From an uncultured Erythrobacter sp. (GTDB taxonomy: Bacteria; Pseudomonadota; Alphaproteobacteria; Sphingomonadales; Sphingomonadaceae), in assembly GCA_947488085.1 (NCBI GenBank), contig CANKYI010000002.1, forward strand, positions 186,001 to 250,000: a stretch of 64,000 nt of DNA, in the 5' to 3' direction. A program made the translations under genes and the position numbers. How positions within the stretch are numbered: the stretch's first letter is position 1; each line of letters opens with the position of its first letter. This document shows, piece after piece, positions 35,918-44,597 of this stretch. A model generated the notes under the pieces. It did not search any database and was not told the DNA's origin. It saw nothing but the letters and a program-made list of their open reading frames with translations.

Positions 35918-36251
35918 AACTGGCAGCTTTGAACCTGTGGGATGCCACGGGCGTTATAGCTGTGATTGGAGATTGAATTCGGGGGAGTTTCGGTTTCCCC
36001 AAATAACAGCAACGCGGCGAAAGAACCGCGGATGAAAAGGTCATAACGTTGGCTACGCAATCGTCTCATAATCAGACAGTTGCGCAGTTCGACTGCATGA
36101 ACGGTACGCTGTCGGTTATCCGACGGCGTGAGGGTCGAAAAACGAGCTAGGCGAGCGCTGTTTCGGCAGAGCACGCGCTAGTTATGTAAAACCGAGGGGC
36201 GAAAACGCCCCCAGGTCGCATTGTGTAAGTAAGGCTCAATAGGGGTAAATT
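35918..36251 (+). other. 334-nt leader before the fourth curlin gene, no gene seen
   Basis: No convincing coding sequence on either strand. The stretch contains a small hairpin GGGGCG-AAAA-CGCCCC at 36196-36211 and a purine-rich GGGG just before ATG 36252. It probably holds a separate promoter and a structured 5' leader for the 468-residue curlin protein. Confidence 0.5.
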
Positions 36252-37658
36252 ATGAATAAAGTGATACTGACAGGCGCGTCGGTTTTGGCTCTGGCCATTT
36301 CCGGTCCAGCATTCGCGCAAAGCACTTCGACGGTTAATCAGAATGGCAATGGCAACGGTGCCAACGTCACACAAACCGGTTCGAACACTTCGACAGTCGA
36401 TCAAAACAGCGATCTCAACACTGCAACGGTTATTCAGTCGAGCACTGGCAACAATTCTGACATCAATCAGGATGCGGATAGCGGCGATACTGCAGCCACC
36501 AATCAAGCTGGTACAGATGGCGTTGCCGCCATCACGCAAACCGGCAATGGCGGTTTTGGGTCAGCCACCATCACTCAACTTGAGGATGCTGATACCAACA
36601 CTGCGACTATCGATCAGGAAAACTCGTTCACTGCGAGCGCAACGGTCACTCAAGATGGCGGCATTTCCAACAATGTTGACATCGACCAAGGCAACACCGA
36701 CTTCGTTGGTGGTACCATCAACGGCTCACAAAACGCGATCGCTAACGTGATCCAAGACGGCTTCTCCAACGACACTCTTGTCGTGCAAGCCGGCCTTGGA
36801 AATGAGGCTTTCGTTTCGCAGATCGGTGACACCAATCAAGCGTCTGTGTCCCAGGGTACCATCGGCGGCACCAACAACTTTGCTCAGGTAAACCAGTCTG
36901 GCTTTGGTGGTTTGTCTCAGGCCTTTGTTGCTCAGGACAGCGATGGCAACCAATCCTTCGTTGATCAGGGCGGAGGTTCTGGCAACCTTGTAGCGATTGA
37001 TCAGGGCTTTGTTGGCGGTGCCGGTCTTGGCGGTGATAACAACATCGCAGGCGCCTTCCAGGATGGCTCTGGCAACCAATCCTTCATCGATCAGAATGCT
37101 GAAGATGGCGGCGAAGGCAACACTGCTGGTTCGGCTCAACTGGGTGACGGCAGCGTCAGCGGCATCTCGCAAGAGGGTTCATTCAACCTTGCTGGTGCGA
37201 TCCAAGGTGACGGCAACACTTCCGATATCGTCCAAACCGGAAGCGAGAACATTGCCGCTGCTGGTCAGTTCAACGACAGCACCTCATCCATCGAGCAAGA
37301 CGGCACTGGCAACATTGCCGGCGCTCTTCAAGAAGGTGGCAGCATGTCCGACATCCTGCAGCTTGGCGATAACAACATTGCTGGTGTCGCACAGGACGAT
37401 GCAAGCCAGTCTGACCTTGACCAAGATGGTCTGGGCAACATTGCGCTTGTCGGTCAGCTCGAAGGCAGCATTTCCACAGTCAGCCAGATCGGCATTGGAA
37501 ACACTGCTGTTGTTGGTCAGTTTGACGGCAGCACATCGACTGTGAACCAAAACGGTAACGGAAACTCCGCAACCGTCGTTCAGGGCGAAGTCCCACAGTT
37601 CGTGACTGACGCGATTGATTTCCTCAACTCGCAGGGCATTTCTCTGCCAGGTAGCTGA
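36252..37658 (+). CDS. Long curlin-repeat protein (CsgA-like), 468 aa
   Basis: The largest subunit. A signal peptide ending PAFAQ is followed by about 36 Gln-centred units (STVNQNG, ANVTQTG, STVDQNS, ATITQLE, SFVDQGG, SSIEQDG, STVSQIG). The first and last repeats are nearly identical (STVNQNGNGN). The middle third has longer Gly-rich turns (GGAGLGGDNN) and Ala/Gly-rich units (AGALQEG). The tail is non-repetitive (FVTDAIDFLNSQGISLPGS), which is unusual for CsgA and might be a targeting or capping element. A strong intrinsic terminator at 37677 follows. Confidence 0.88.
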   Translation: MNKVILTGASVLALAISGPAFAQSTSTVNQNGNGNGANVTQTGSNTSTVDQNSDLNTATVIQSSTGNNSDINQDADSGDTAATNQAGTDGVAAITQTGNGGFGSATITQLEDADTNTATIDQENSFTASATVTQDGGISNNVDIDQGNTDFVGGTINGSQNAIANVIQDGFSNDTLVVQAGLGNEAFVSQIGDTNQASVSQGTIGGTNNFAQVNQSGFGGLSQAFVAQDSDGNQSFVDQGGGSGNLVAIDQGFVGGAGLGGDNNIAGAFQDGSGNQSFIDQNAEDGGEGNTAGSAQLGDGSVSGISQEGSFNLAGAIQGDGNTSDIVQTGSENIAAAGQFNDSTSSIEQDGTGNIAGALQEGGSMSDILQLGDNNIAGVAQDDASQSDLDQDGLGNIALVGQLEGSISTVSQIGIGNTAVVGQFDGSTSTVNQNGNGNSATVVQGEVPQFVTDAIDFLNSQGISLPGS

Positions 37659-37676
37659 GAAATCCACTAAGTGAAT

Positions 37677-37709
37677 TGCCGGGCGGGCTGATGCTCGCCC
37701 GGCATTTTT
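37677..37709 (+). terminator. Strong intrinsic terminator after the long curlin gene
   Basis: TGCCGGGCGGGC (37677-37688) and GCTCGCCCGGCA (37693-37704) form a 12-bp stem with one G-U pair and a TGAT loop. TTTTT follows at 37705-37709. It is a canonical rho-independent terminator 18 nt after the stop codon. Confidence 0.9.
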
Positions 37710-37841
37710 ACACTCTGTGCCAAGGCTCGCTCAAGTTTTGAGCAACCTTTTGGCAATCTTTCGGCAGCTATGCGTTCAAATGGGCGTGGTGTAAGGCGCT
37801 TATATCTCGCAATGCGAGCCAATTAAGAGTATTGAAGACCG

Positions 37842-38513
37842 ATGGAATCGACCAAATCTGTGACTTTGCGCAACGCCCTTCGCCTCCCGATTATGGGCGC
37901 GATGCTGGGCGTAATGGCGGCTCCGCTGGCTGCGCAATCGGAAGGTGAGACAATCACCGTGCCTGTAACCGGGCCAGACAATGTGTTCGTCGATCAAATC
38001 GGCAGCGGCAATTTGGTCGACATCGATCAAGAAGGCACCGGCCAAACCGCCGAACTGCGCCAGAACGGCAATGACAATGTGGCTGATCTCGATCAGCGTG
38101 ACGGCGGCGAACATATCGCGCTTGTGACGCAAACCGGTGATCGCAATGCGACGACCCTTGCTCAAGAGGGCGATGGTCAGGCGATTGCTGTCATCACGCA
38201 AAACGGCAGCGACAACGCAGCTTTGGTATTTCAACGCGACAACGGTTCAATCGGAACCGCAGCGGAAATTGCACAAACCGGATCAGACAACACTTTGGTT
38301 CTGTCACAAGACGGCTCTGACAATCTCGCGCGCCTCACTCAGAATGGTGACGGCAATGCGATGACTGCGACGCAGTTGAACAATGGCAACCAACTGGATT
38401 GGGTGCAGGATGGCAGCGGTCTGTCCGACCTCAACATCACACAAACCGGCGGTCAGGAAATGCTGATCGTGCAAACCAATGGCGGTATCGTCACATCGGG
38501 TGGATCAAACTGA
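37842..38513 (+). CDS. Curlin-repeat protein, possible nucleator (CsgB-like), 223 aa
   Basis: The N-terminal signal region is longer and of a different type (MESTKSVTLRNALRLPIMGA, cleavage near APLAAQ). About 15 Gln-centred units follow (VDIDQEG, AELRQNG, ALVTQTG, AVITQNG, ARLTQNG, LNITQTG). More Arg, Leu and acidic residues replace Ser/Thr than in the long subunits. This divergent, more charged repeat and its separate transcription after a terminator suit a minor nucleator such as CsgB. That role is inference. It overlaps the next gene (CTGA). Confidence 0.8.
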   Translation: MESTKSVTLRNALRLPIMGAMLGVMAAPLAAQSEGETITVPVTGPDNVFVDQIGSGNLVDIDQEGTGQTAELRQNGNDNVADLDQRDGGEHIALVTQTGDRNATTLAQEGDGQAIAVITQNGSDNAALVFQRDNGSIGTAAEIAQTGSDNTLVLSQDGSDNLARLTQNGDGNAMTATQLNNGNQLDWVQDGSGLSDLNITQTGGQEMLIVQTNGGIVTSGGSN

Positions 38514-39298
38514 TCAGCCCAAACCGCCTTTTCTCGCGCTGCGCGGTCTTGGCAGGTGTGCTGATTGTCTCACCGACGGTTACTTTCGCACAAGAGGCGA
38601 GGGAAGAAGTTCCCCGCGACGAATCCGCTTTTGTAGTTCAGGCGCCCGTCACTGACGCTCAGCCCAAACCTGCCGCACCTCAAGCCGACACCGCCACTTC
38701 CAAAGTTTATTTCCCCGACGCTATCACGCCAGAGGCGGTTGCCAATGCGCGCAGCACGCGGGCTGCGCAGCTGGAGCAGGAAAATTCAGGCGGCGGCGAT
38801 GACAATGTCGCGCAAGTGTCCGCCGATGGCGAAGGCAGGCGCGATGTCATTCAGTTGTCTGATGGCGATTCCGCCCGTGCATTGGCGCAATTGAGCAACG
38901 CAGAACGTCAGGTGCTGCTGCAAGCGGTCGAAGGCACTGATATTTGCGAACGCAGCACTGATATCCCCGCGATCCAGGCGCTTTGCGATGCGCGCATTGA
39001 AACGCGCTCTGCCGAATTCACGCCGGTCGACACAAGCGTCTCTGCCGAGGACCGCTTGCTTGGCGGTGAGCTGGACAGTGATCGGATCGCGACTTTGGAA
39101 AGTGCGATTGCACGGCTGGCCCGCAATACCGGTGAGCCGGACGATTTCTCCAATCAGGTGATCGCGTCAGTGGCGCTTAACAATGGGGCGCTTAGTCCTC
39201 CTGATACGGGCGCTGCAGAGGGCGATCCGACAGGTGAACTGTCCGCTGAGACACAGGCGGTGGTCAATGCCATCGTGCAACAGCTTAGCGGAAACTAG
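38510..39298 (+). CDS. Unknown exported protein of the curli locus (possible CTG start)
   Basis: About 262 residues if translation begins at the CTG at 38510, which overlaps the previous stop (CTGA) and puts a good signal peptide (ISPNRLFSRCAVLAGVLIVS, cleavage after VTFAQ) at the N-terminus. No ATG or GTG fits; an upstream in-frame TTG at 38399 would bury the signal. The mature protein is acidic and not repeat-based. A central helical part contains ALAQLSNAERQVLLQAVEG, two cysteines (DICERS, QALCDARIE) and SAEFTPVDTS. I do not recognise a family. Position between curlin and csgH genes suggests a role in curli export or assembly, perhaps replacing CsgE, which is absent here. Confidence 0.65.
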   Translation: MISPNRLFSRCAVLAGVLIVSPTVTFAQEAREEVPRDESAFVVQAPVTDAQPKPAAPQADTATSKVYFPDAITPEAVANARSTRAAQLEQENSGGGDDNVAQVSADGEGRRDVIQLSDGDSARALAQLSNAERQVLLQAVEGTDICERSTDIPAIQALCDARIETRSAEFTPVDTSVSAEDRLLGGELDSDRIATLESAIARLARNTGEPDDFSNQVIASVALNNGALSPPDTGAAEGDPTGELSAETQAVVNAIVQQLSGN

Positions 39299-39310
39299 GA
39301 GGCGTCCAAT

Positions 39311-39676
39311 ATGCCAGATATGGTCAAAGCCCTTGGGATGATCGTGCCCGCGCTCGCGCTTGCCGCAGGTGGTTCAGCCGCTGCGAGCGGCGGAGCAGAA
39401 CCTGCGCGCGCTTTGGCGCTGAATGTGCTGGAAGATGGTGACCGGGTTGAGATACAGCTGATCGCACAATCGCGAGTGACACAGCAGGTTCAATATGAGG
39501 TTGAGTTGGTCGGCGCATCGCGTTCGCGGCACAGCGGTAACACCAGCATCCCCGGCGGTGACCGTCAGGTTCTCTCACGTCTTGCCACGAATGTGTCTGA
39601 CACATGGTGCGCACGGGTAGATGTGACCGAAGCCAATGGCGAACGTTACACTCTGACGGCGGGCGATTGCTCTTAG
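39311..39676 (+). CDS. csgH: CsgH-like curli chaperone
   Basis: A 121-residue exported protein with a signal peptide ending near AAASGG (residue 25). The mature domain is a small Ig-like beta sandwich: ALNVLEDGDRVEIQLIAQS, QQVQYEVELVGAS, SRLATNVSDTWCARVDVTE. This is like CsgC/CsgH, periplasmic proteins that suppress premature amyloid formation. CsgH is the alphaproteobacterial form. Two cysteines (Cys near residue 101 and near the C-terminus) could form a disulfide. It lies 12 nt after the unknown exported protein and ends the curli locus. The match is by fold-like pattern and context. Confidence 0.72.
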   Translation: MPDMVKALGMIVPALALAAGGSAAASGGAEPARALALNVLEDGDRVEIQLIAQSRVTQQVQYEVELVGASRSRHSGNTSIPGGDRQVLSRLATNVSDTWCARVDVTEANGERYTLTAGDCS

Positions 39677-39807
39677 CATCCTCCGGACACCGCATTTATT
39701 CGGCCAAACGGCGCAGTTTCGCACAAATATTTTGTATCGGCACCCGCGCGCGATTGACGCGCTATTTCGCATCCGCAACATAGGACCTGCCTGCTAGAAG
39801 TGATTCT

Positions 39808-40024
39808 GGCGTCTTTCGCGGGAGAGACTGGCTTGGCACAAACCAAGCATGGCGCCGAAGGAGCAACCGCCTCGGAAACTCTCAGGCAAATGGACCGCGC
39901 AAGGGACAGGCACTCTGGAAAGCGTGACCGCACACGATTGTGTGGTCGCCACCGAAGGGGAGACTGAGCCGGTCTTGTGTCGCTCAGCTAAGCTCTCAGG
40001 TTCACCCGACAGAGGAGGCAGGAA
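39808..40024 (+). ncRNA. Tandem glycine riboswitch upstream of gcvT
   Basis: Two consecutive glycine aptamers. Aptamer 1 has GCGGGAGAG (39818-39826), a stem-loop GCTTGG/CCAAGC, GCCGAAGGAGCAA and GGAAACTCTCAGGCAAA. Aptamer 2 repeats the scheme with CACCGAAGGGGAG, GCTAAGCTCTCAGG and CCGACAGAGG. The short linker is standard for cooperative tandem gcvT riboswitches. A hairpin CAACGCTC/GAGCGTTG at 40025-40047 follows and may be the expression platform. Binding of glycine normally turns on the glycine cleavage operon. Confidence 0.93.
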
Positions 40025-40084
40025 CAACGCTCTGTTTTGGAGCGTTGCAGCTCTATTGCTGGGACCTGTTCGGGGATTGAGAAT

Positions 40085-41230
40085 TTGAGCGATAACGAAA
40101 CGCCAGACGACGACATCCCATTGGGCAAGCTGCCGCTGGATCAGTGGCACCGGGCGAATGGTGCGCGCATGGTTCCGTTTGCAGGCTATGAAATGCCGAT
40201 CCAATATGCCGGAGAGCATGGGGGCATCGTCGCAGAGCACACTTGGACGCGGGAGAACGCCGGCTTGTTTGATGTCTCTCACATGGGGCAGCTGCTGCTC
40301 TCAGGTGAAGGGTTGGACGCGGCGGTTGAAGCGATTTTGCCGATTGACCTGTCGACCCTGAAACTGGGCCGACAGCGCTATTCTCTTTTGCTCGACGAGG
40401 ATGGCGGAGTGCTGGATGACCTAATGGTCTCGCGCTGGCCGGGGCATTTGCATTTTGTCGTGAATGGCGCGGTGAAATATGACGATATTGGCTATTTGCG
40501 AGAGCATCTGCCTGATGAGATCACGCTGCATCACATGGATGACCACGCTCTGTTGGCATTGCAGGGCCCAAAGGCAGTGGATGCGCTCGCACGCCATACT
40601 ACTGGTGAGTATGCGCTGACTGACCTTACCTTTATGCACTTTGGCAGATTTGAGATTGCGGGCCACAACGCAACGATTGCGCGTGCCGGTTATACCGGAG
40701 AAGACGGGTTCGAAATCTCTATTGCTGCCGATGCCGCAACTGAAATCGCTGACCTGCTTTGCGCAGAACCGGAAGTTAACCCCATCGGATTGGGCGCGCG
40801 TGACAGCTTGCGGCTAGAGGCCGGCTTGCCGCTCTATGGCCATGATTTGTCGTCTGAGATCAGCCCGATCGAAGCGGGCCTTATCTTTGGCATCAATAAA
40901 CGCCGCCGGACCGAAGGCGGATTTATGGGCGCGACGCGGATCTGCCGCGAAATCGCGGAGGGAACGGCGCGCAAATGCGTTGGTCTCACCTTGGGTGGTC
41001 GCATGCCCGCCCGCGAAGGCGCCGATGTTTATGCCGGCGATAGTAGAGTTGGCACTGTCACCAGCGGTGGCTTCTCACCCACTTTGGGCGCGCCCATCGC
41101 CATGGCGTATGTCGATAGCGAACATGCCGCTAATGGCACCGCGCTCGAATGCGAGGTTCGCAAGAAACGCCTGCCTGCAACAGTCTCACCCATGCCGTTT
41201 GTCCCACACAATTATTTCAGGGGGAATTGA
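40085..41230 (+). CDS. gcvT: Glycine cleavage system T protein (aminomethyltransferase)
   Basis: About 381 residues from TTG 40085. This start is chosen because GGGGA lies 8 nt upstream and the in-frame codons before it belong to the riboswitch region. GcvT features are GYEMPIQY near residue 33, LFDVSHMGQ, the folate-binding segments and GLGARDSLRLEAGLPLYGHD near the C-terminal half, then KRRRTEGGFMGA. It takes the aminomethyl group from lipoyl-GcvH and gives methylene-THF and ammonia. It is the first gene of the gcvT-H-PA-PB operon controlled by the glycine riboswitch. Confidence 0.93.
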   Translation: MSDNETPDDDIPLGKLPLDQWHRANGARMVPFAGYEMPIQYAGEHGGIVAEHTWTRENAGLFDVSHMGQLLLSGEGLDAAVEAILPIDLSTLKLGRQRYSLLLDEDGGVLDDLMVSRWPGHLHFVVNGAVKYDDIGYLREHLPDEITLHHMDDHALLALQGPKAVDALARHTTGEYALTDLTFMHFGRFEIAGHNATIARAGYTGEDGFEISIAADAATEIADLLCAEPEVNPIGLGARDSLRLEAGLPLYGHDLSSEISPIEAGLIFGINKRRRTEGGFMGATRICREIAEGTARKCVGLTLGGRMPAREGADVYAGDSRVGTVTSGGFSPTLGAPIAMAYVDSEHAANGTALECEVRKKRLPATVSPMPFVPHNYFRGN

Positions 41231-41233
41231 TCA

Positions 41234-41605
41234 ATGCCGCGTTACTTTACCGATGAACATGAATGGATCGACGTAGAAGGCGATAGCGCCACCGTCGGCA
41301 TCACTGACTATGCCCAAGAGCAATTGGGTGACATCGTCTTTGTCGAACTGCCCGATGTCGGCGCGATGCTGGATAAGGGCGGCGATGCGGCCGTGGTCGA
41401 GAGCGTGAAAGCGGCAAGTGACGTCTATTCGCCCATCACCGGCGAAGTGACAGAGGCCAATGGCTCGCTCGAAGATGAACCCGCGCTCGTCAATTCCTCA
41501 CCCGAAGAAGACGGCTGGTTCTTCCGCATGACTGTGGGCGACAAAGCCGAGTTCGAAGGCCTGATGGATGACAAAGCGTACAAGGCGTTTGTCGACAACC
41601 TCTAA
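41234..41605 (+). CDS. gcvH: Glycine cleavage system H protein (lipoyl carrier)
   Basis: A 123-residue lipoyl-domain protein. The modified Lys59 is in [19 protein letters not shown]. The N-terminal [20 protein letters not shown] and the C-terminal EEDGWFFRM are typical of GcvH. It shuttles the aminomethyl intermediate between the P, T and L proteins. The gene starts 3 nt after the gcvT stop, and full length matches the family. Confidence 0.96.
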   Translation: MPRYFTDEHEWIDVEGDSATVGITDYAQEQLGDIVFVELPDVGAMLDKGGDAAVVESVKAASDVYSPITGEVTEANGSLEDEPALVNSSPEEDGWFFRMTVGDKAEFEGLMDDKAYKAFVDNL

Positions 41606-41653
41606 GCCTGAACCAAACCCTGCCGAATGGCGGGATCACGAAAGATGTGACTG

Positions 41654-43030
41654 ATGCGATATCTCCCCCTCACTGACACTGATCGCGCCGATATGCTGGC
41701 GAAAGTCGGCGCTTCGAACATTGACGATCTTTTCGTCGATGTGCCCGAAGTTGCACGGCTAGATGGCCCTATTCGCGACTTGCCGATGCATGCCAGTGAG
41801 ATGGCGGTTGAGCGGCATATGAAGCGGCTGGCGGCGAAGAATCTGGCGGCAGAGAATACGCCGTTCTTTCTGGGCGCAGGGGCGTATCGCCATCATGTTC
41901 CCGCCAGTGTCGATACGGTGATCCAGCGTGGGGAATTCCTGACCGCTTACACCCCGTATCAGCCCGAAATCGCTCAGGGCACGCTGCAAATGCTGTTCGA
42001 GTTTCAAACACAGGTTGCGCGGCTTTATGGCTGCACGGTGGCGAATGCTTCGCTTTATGATGGCTCGACCGCATGCTGGGAGGCCGTCGCGATGGCGACC
42101 CGTGTGACCAAGCGGAAACGCGCGGTTCTCTCAGGCGCGCTGCACCCGCATTACGCGCAAGTGGTCAAGACGATGGCGCAGTTCACGGGTGATGAAATTG
42201 CCGACAGTGCCCCTGCGATCCAGACAGAGCCGGACCTCGAAGGGCTGACCGCCCGCATTGACGATCAAACCGCCTGCGTCGTGGTGCAATATCCCGACAT
42301 CCTTGGCCGGATCAGTGATCTATCCAAAGTCGCCGAAGCTGCTCACGCAAAGGGCGCATTGCTGGTTGTGGTGAACACTGAACCGGTGGCTTTGGGTGCA
42401 GTGAAATCACCGGGCGAAATGGGCGCGGATATCGTTGTTGGCGAGGGCCAAGCGATTGGCGTTGGCTTGCAATTTGGTGGTCCGTATCTGGGCCTGTTCG
42501 CTGTGCGTGATCCGAAACATGTGCGCCAAATGCCGGGCCGCCTTTGCGGTGAAACCACCGATGCAGAGGGCAAACGCGGCTTCGTCCTGACGCTCTCCAC
42601 GCGCGAGCAACATATTCGCCGGGAAAAGGCGACGTCGAACATTTGCACCAATTCTGGTCTGTGTGCGCTCGCCTTTAGTGTCCATATGACACTGCTCGGC
42701 GAACAGGGTCTGCGCGAGCTCGCGGCAGAGAACCATCGGCTTGCCTGTCATGCGGCGGACCGCTTGGAAAAAGTGCCGGGAGTGCGCTTGTTGAACCGTG
42801 CGTTTTTCAATGAATTCACGTTGATGCTGGACGGCAAACCCGCGCGCGAGATTGTACGCAATTTGGCTGATCGCGGTATCCTCGGCGGCGTATCGCTCGG
42901 ACGGCTTTATCCCGGTGTAAAGGCGCTGGAGCACGCGTTGCTGGTTGCTGTGACAGAGACGACGACTGAGGATGATATCGAGACACTCGCAACCGAGCTG
43001 GAAGCTTTGGTGAAGGAGCCAGCCCAATGA
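41654..43030 (+). CDS. gcvPA: Glycine dehydrogenase (decarboxylating) subunit 1
   Basis: A 458-residue N-terminal half of the P protein in its two-subunit form. Landmarks are [16 protein letters not shown] near residue 75, [31 protein letters not shown] and [20 protein letters not shown]. With GcvPB it decarboxylates glycine and passes the methylamine to lipoyl-GcvH. It follows gcvH after 48 nt and overlaps gcvPB by 4 bp. Confidence 0.95.
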   Translation: MRYLPLTDTDRADMLAKVGASNIDDLFVDVPEVARLDGPIRDLPMHASEMAVERHMKRLAAKNLAAENTPFFLGAGAYRHHVPASVDTVIQRGEFLTAYTPYQPEIAQGTLQMLFEFQTQVARLYGCTVANASLYDGSTACWEAVAMATRVTKRKRAVLSGALHPHYAQVVKTMAQFTGDEIADSAPAIQTEPDLEGLTARIDDQTACVVVQYPDILGRISDLSKVAEAAHAKGALLVVVNTEPVALGAVKSPGEMGADIVVGEGQAIGVGLQFGGPYLGLFAVRDPKHVRQMPGRLCGETTDAEGKRGFVLTLSTREQHIRREKATSNICTNSGLCALAFSVHMTLLGEQGLRELAAENHRLACHAADRLEKVPGVRLLNRAFFNEFTLMLDGKPAREIVRNLADRGILGGVSLGRLYPGVKALEHALLVAVTETTTEDDIETLATELEALVKEPAQ

Positions 43031-44592
43031 ACGCGCCCAATAAATCCGGCTGGAAACCAGCGATGGAAGCCGCCGAAGAAGGCGGTGTAAGAGGCCCCGT
43101 AACCACCACTGGCAACCGTGCGCTGATGCTAGAAGAACCCTTGTTGTTCGAAATTGGCCATGCGGAGACAACCGGTGTTGATTTGCCTCCCATTGGTGAG
43201 GGGACATCACCCCGTCTCGGTGGGTTCGAACGCTCCGATCCTATTGGCTTAGTCGGTCTGACAGAACCGGAAACGGTGCGGCATTACACCCGCCTCAGCC
43301 GTCAGAACTACGGGATTGATCTGGGCTTCTTTCCTCTTGGCAGCTGCACCATGAAACACAATCCGCGCCTCAATGAGAAACTCGCGCGATTGCCCGGATT
43401 TGCCGATATTCACCCGCTTGCACCGCAATCCAGCGTTCAGGGCGCGCTTGAAGTCATCGACGAACTCGCCACTTGGCTTAAGACATTAACTGGTATGCCA
43501 GCTGTCGCCATGAGCCCCAAGGCAGGTGCGCACGGCGAATTGTGCGGTATTCTCGCGATCCGTGCGGCTCACACTGCTGCTGGCAACCCGCGCGAAGTCG
43601 TGCTGGTTCCCGAAAGCGCGCACGGCACCAATCCGGCAACGGCCGCGTTCGCGGGTTATAAGGTCGATAACATCCCCGCGACGCCAGAAGGACGCGTTGA
43701 CGTCGAAGCGCTCAAGGCCCGCCTGGGTCCTGATGTCGCGGCGGTGATGATTACCAACCCCAACACGTGCGGCCTGTTCGAAACAGACTTCCGCACAATC
43801 GCCGATGCGGTTCATGAAGTGGGCGGATACGTCTATTGCGATGGCGCGAATTTCAACGCCATTGTGGGCCGGGTTCGCCCAGGCGACCTTGGCGTGGATG
43901 CGATGCACATCAATCTGCACAAGACATTCTCAACCCCGCATGGCGGTGGTGGTCCGGGGTCAGGCCCCGTGGTCTTTTCCGAAGCGCTCGCGCCGTTTGC
44001 GCCGCTTCCCTATGTTGAAAAGGATGCGACCGGCGAACTTCATATCGTCGAGGAAGAGAACACCGACGAGGAGCATCAAACGTTTGGCCGAATGACTGTG
44101 TTTCATGGCCAAATGGGTATGTTCACCCGTGCGCTGACTTATATGCTCAGCCACGGCGCCGATGGCTTGAAACAGGTGGCCGAAGACGCCGTACTGAACG
44201 CCAATTACATCCTGCGAAGTCTGGAGGATATCCTCCATGCACCCTTTGCAGATAGTGGCCCGTGCATGCATGAGGCTTTGTTTGGCGATAAGGATTTTGG
44301 TGGCGGATTGTCGACGCTTGATCTGGCCAAGGGACTGATCGATGAGGGCTATCATCCAATGACGGTGTATTTCCCATTGGTGGTGCATGGCGCGATGCTG
44401 GTGGAACCGACAGAGACCGAAAGCAAAGCGAGCATCGACCAGTTCATAACCGCATTCCGATCGGTGACTGAGCGGGCATTGGCTGGTGATGAAAGCCTGA
44501 AGCAAGCGCCGTATTATGCGCCGCGCCGCAGGTTGGATGAAACAGCAGCGGCGCGCAAACCGCGCCTGACATGGGAAACGCCAGAGGGCTGA
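43027..44592 (+). CDS. gcvPB: Glycine dehydrogenase (decarboxylating) subunit 2
   Basis: A 521-residue PLP-dependent C-terminal half of the P protein. The PLP-binding Lys lies in [20 protein letters not shown] near residue 300. The family stretches [32 protein letters not shown] and [18 protein letters not shown] are all present. It is the last gene of the glycine cleavage operon. The lipoamide dehydrogenase (L protein) is not encoded here and is normally elsewhere. Confidence 0.96.
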   Translation: MNAPNKSGWKPAMEAAEEGGVRGPVTTTGNRALMLEEPLLFEIGHAETTGVDLPPIGEGTSPRLGGFERSDPIGLVGLTEPETVRHYTRLSRQNYGIDLGFFPLGSCTMKHNPRLNEKLARLPGFADIHPLAPQSSVQGALEVIDELATWLKTLTGMPAVAMSPKAGAHGELCGILAIRAAHTAAGNPREVVLVPESAHGTNPATAAFAGYKVDNIPATPEGRVDVEALKARLGPDVAAVMITNPNTCGLFETDFRTIADAVHEVGGYVYCDGANFNAIVGRVRPGDLGVDAMHINLHKTFSTPHGGGGPGSGPVVFSEALAPFAPLPYVEKDATGELHIVEEENTDEEHQTFGRMTVFHGQMGMFTRALTYMLSHGADGLKQVAEDAVLNANYILRSLEDILHAPFADSGPCMHEALFGDKDFGGGLSTLDLAKGLIDEGYHPMTVYFPLVVHGAMLVEPTETESKASIDQFITAFRSVTERALAGDESLKQAPYYAPRRRLDETAAARKPRLTWETPEG

Positions 44593-44597
44593 CTACG

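Noticed and set aside
35887..36174. Leftward 95-codon frame in the leader before the long curlin gene
   Set aside because: Overlaps the end of the short curlin gene, has no ribosome site and an irregular composition.
32929..38513. CRISPR-like or tandem DNA repeat array
   Set aside because: The periodicity is the protein-level curlin repeat; DNA units differ in length and sequence and lie inside open frames.
40037..40084. N-terminal extension of GcvT from an upstream TTG
   Set aside because: It would translate the riboswitch platform; the extra residues do not fit the family, and TTG 40085 has a ribosome site.
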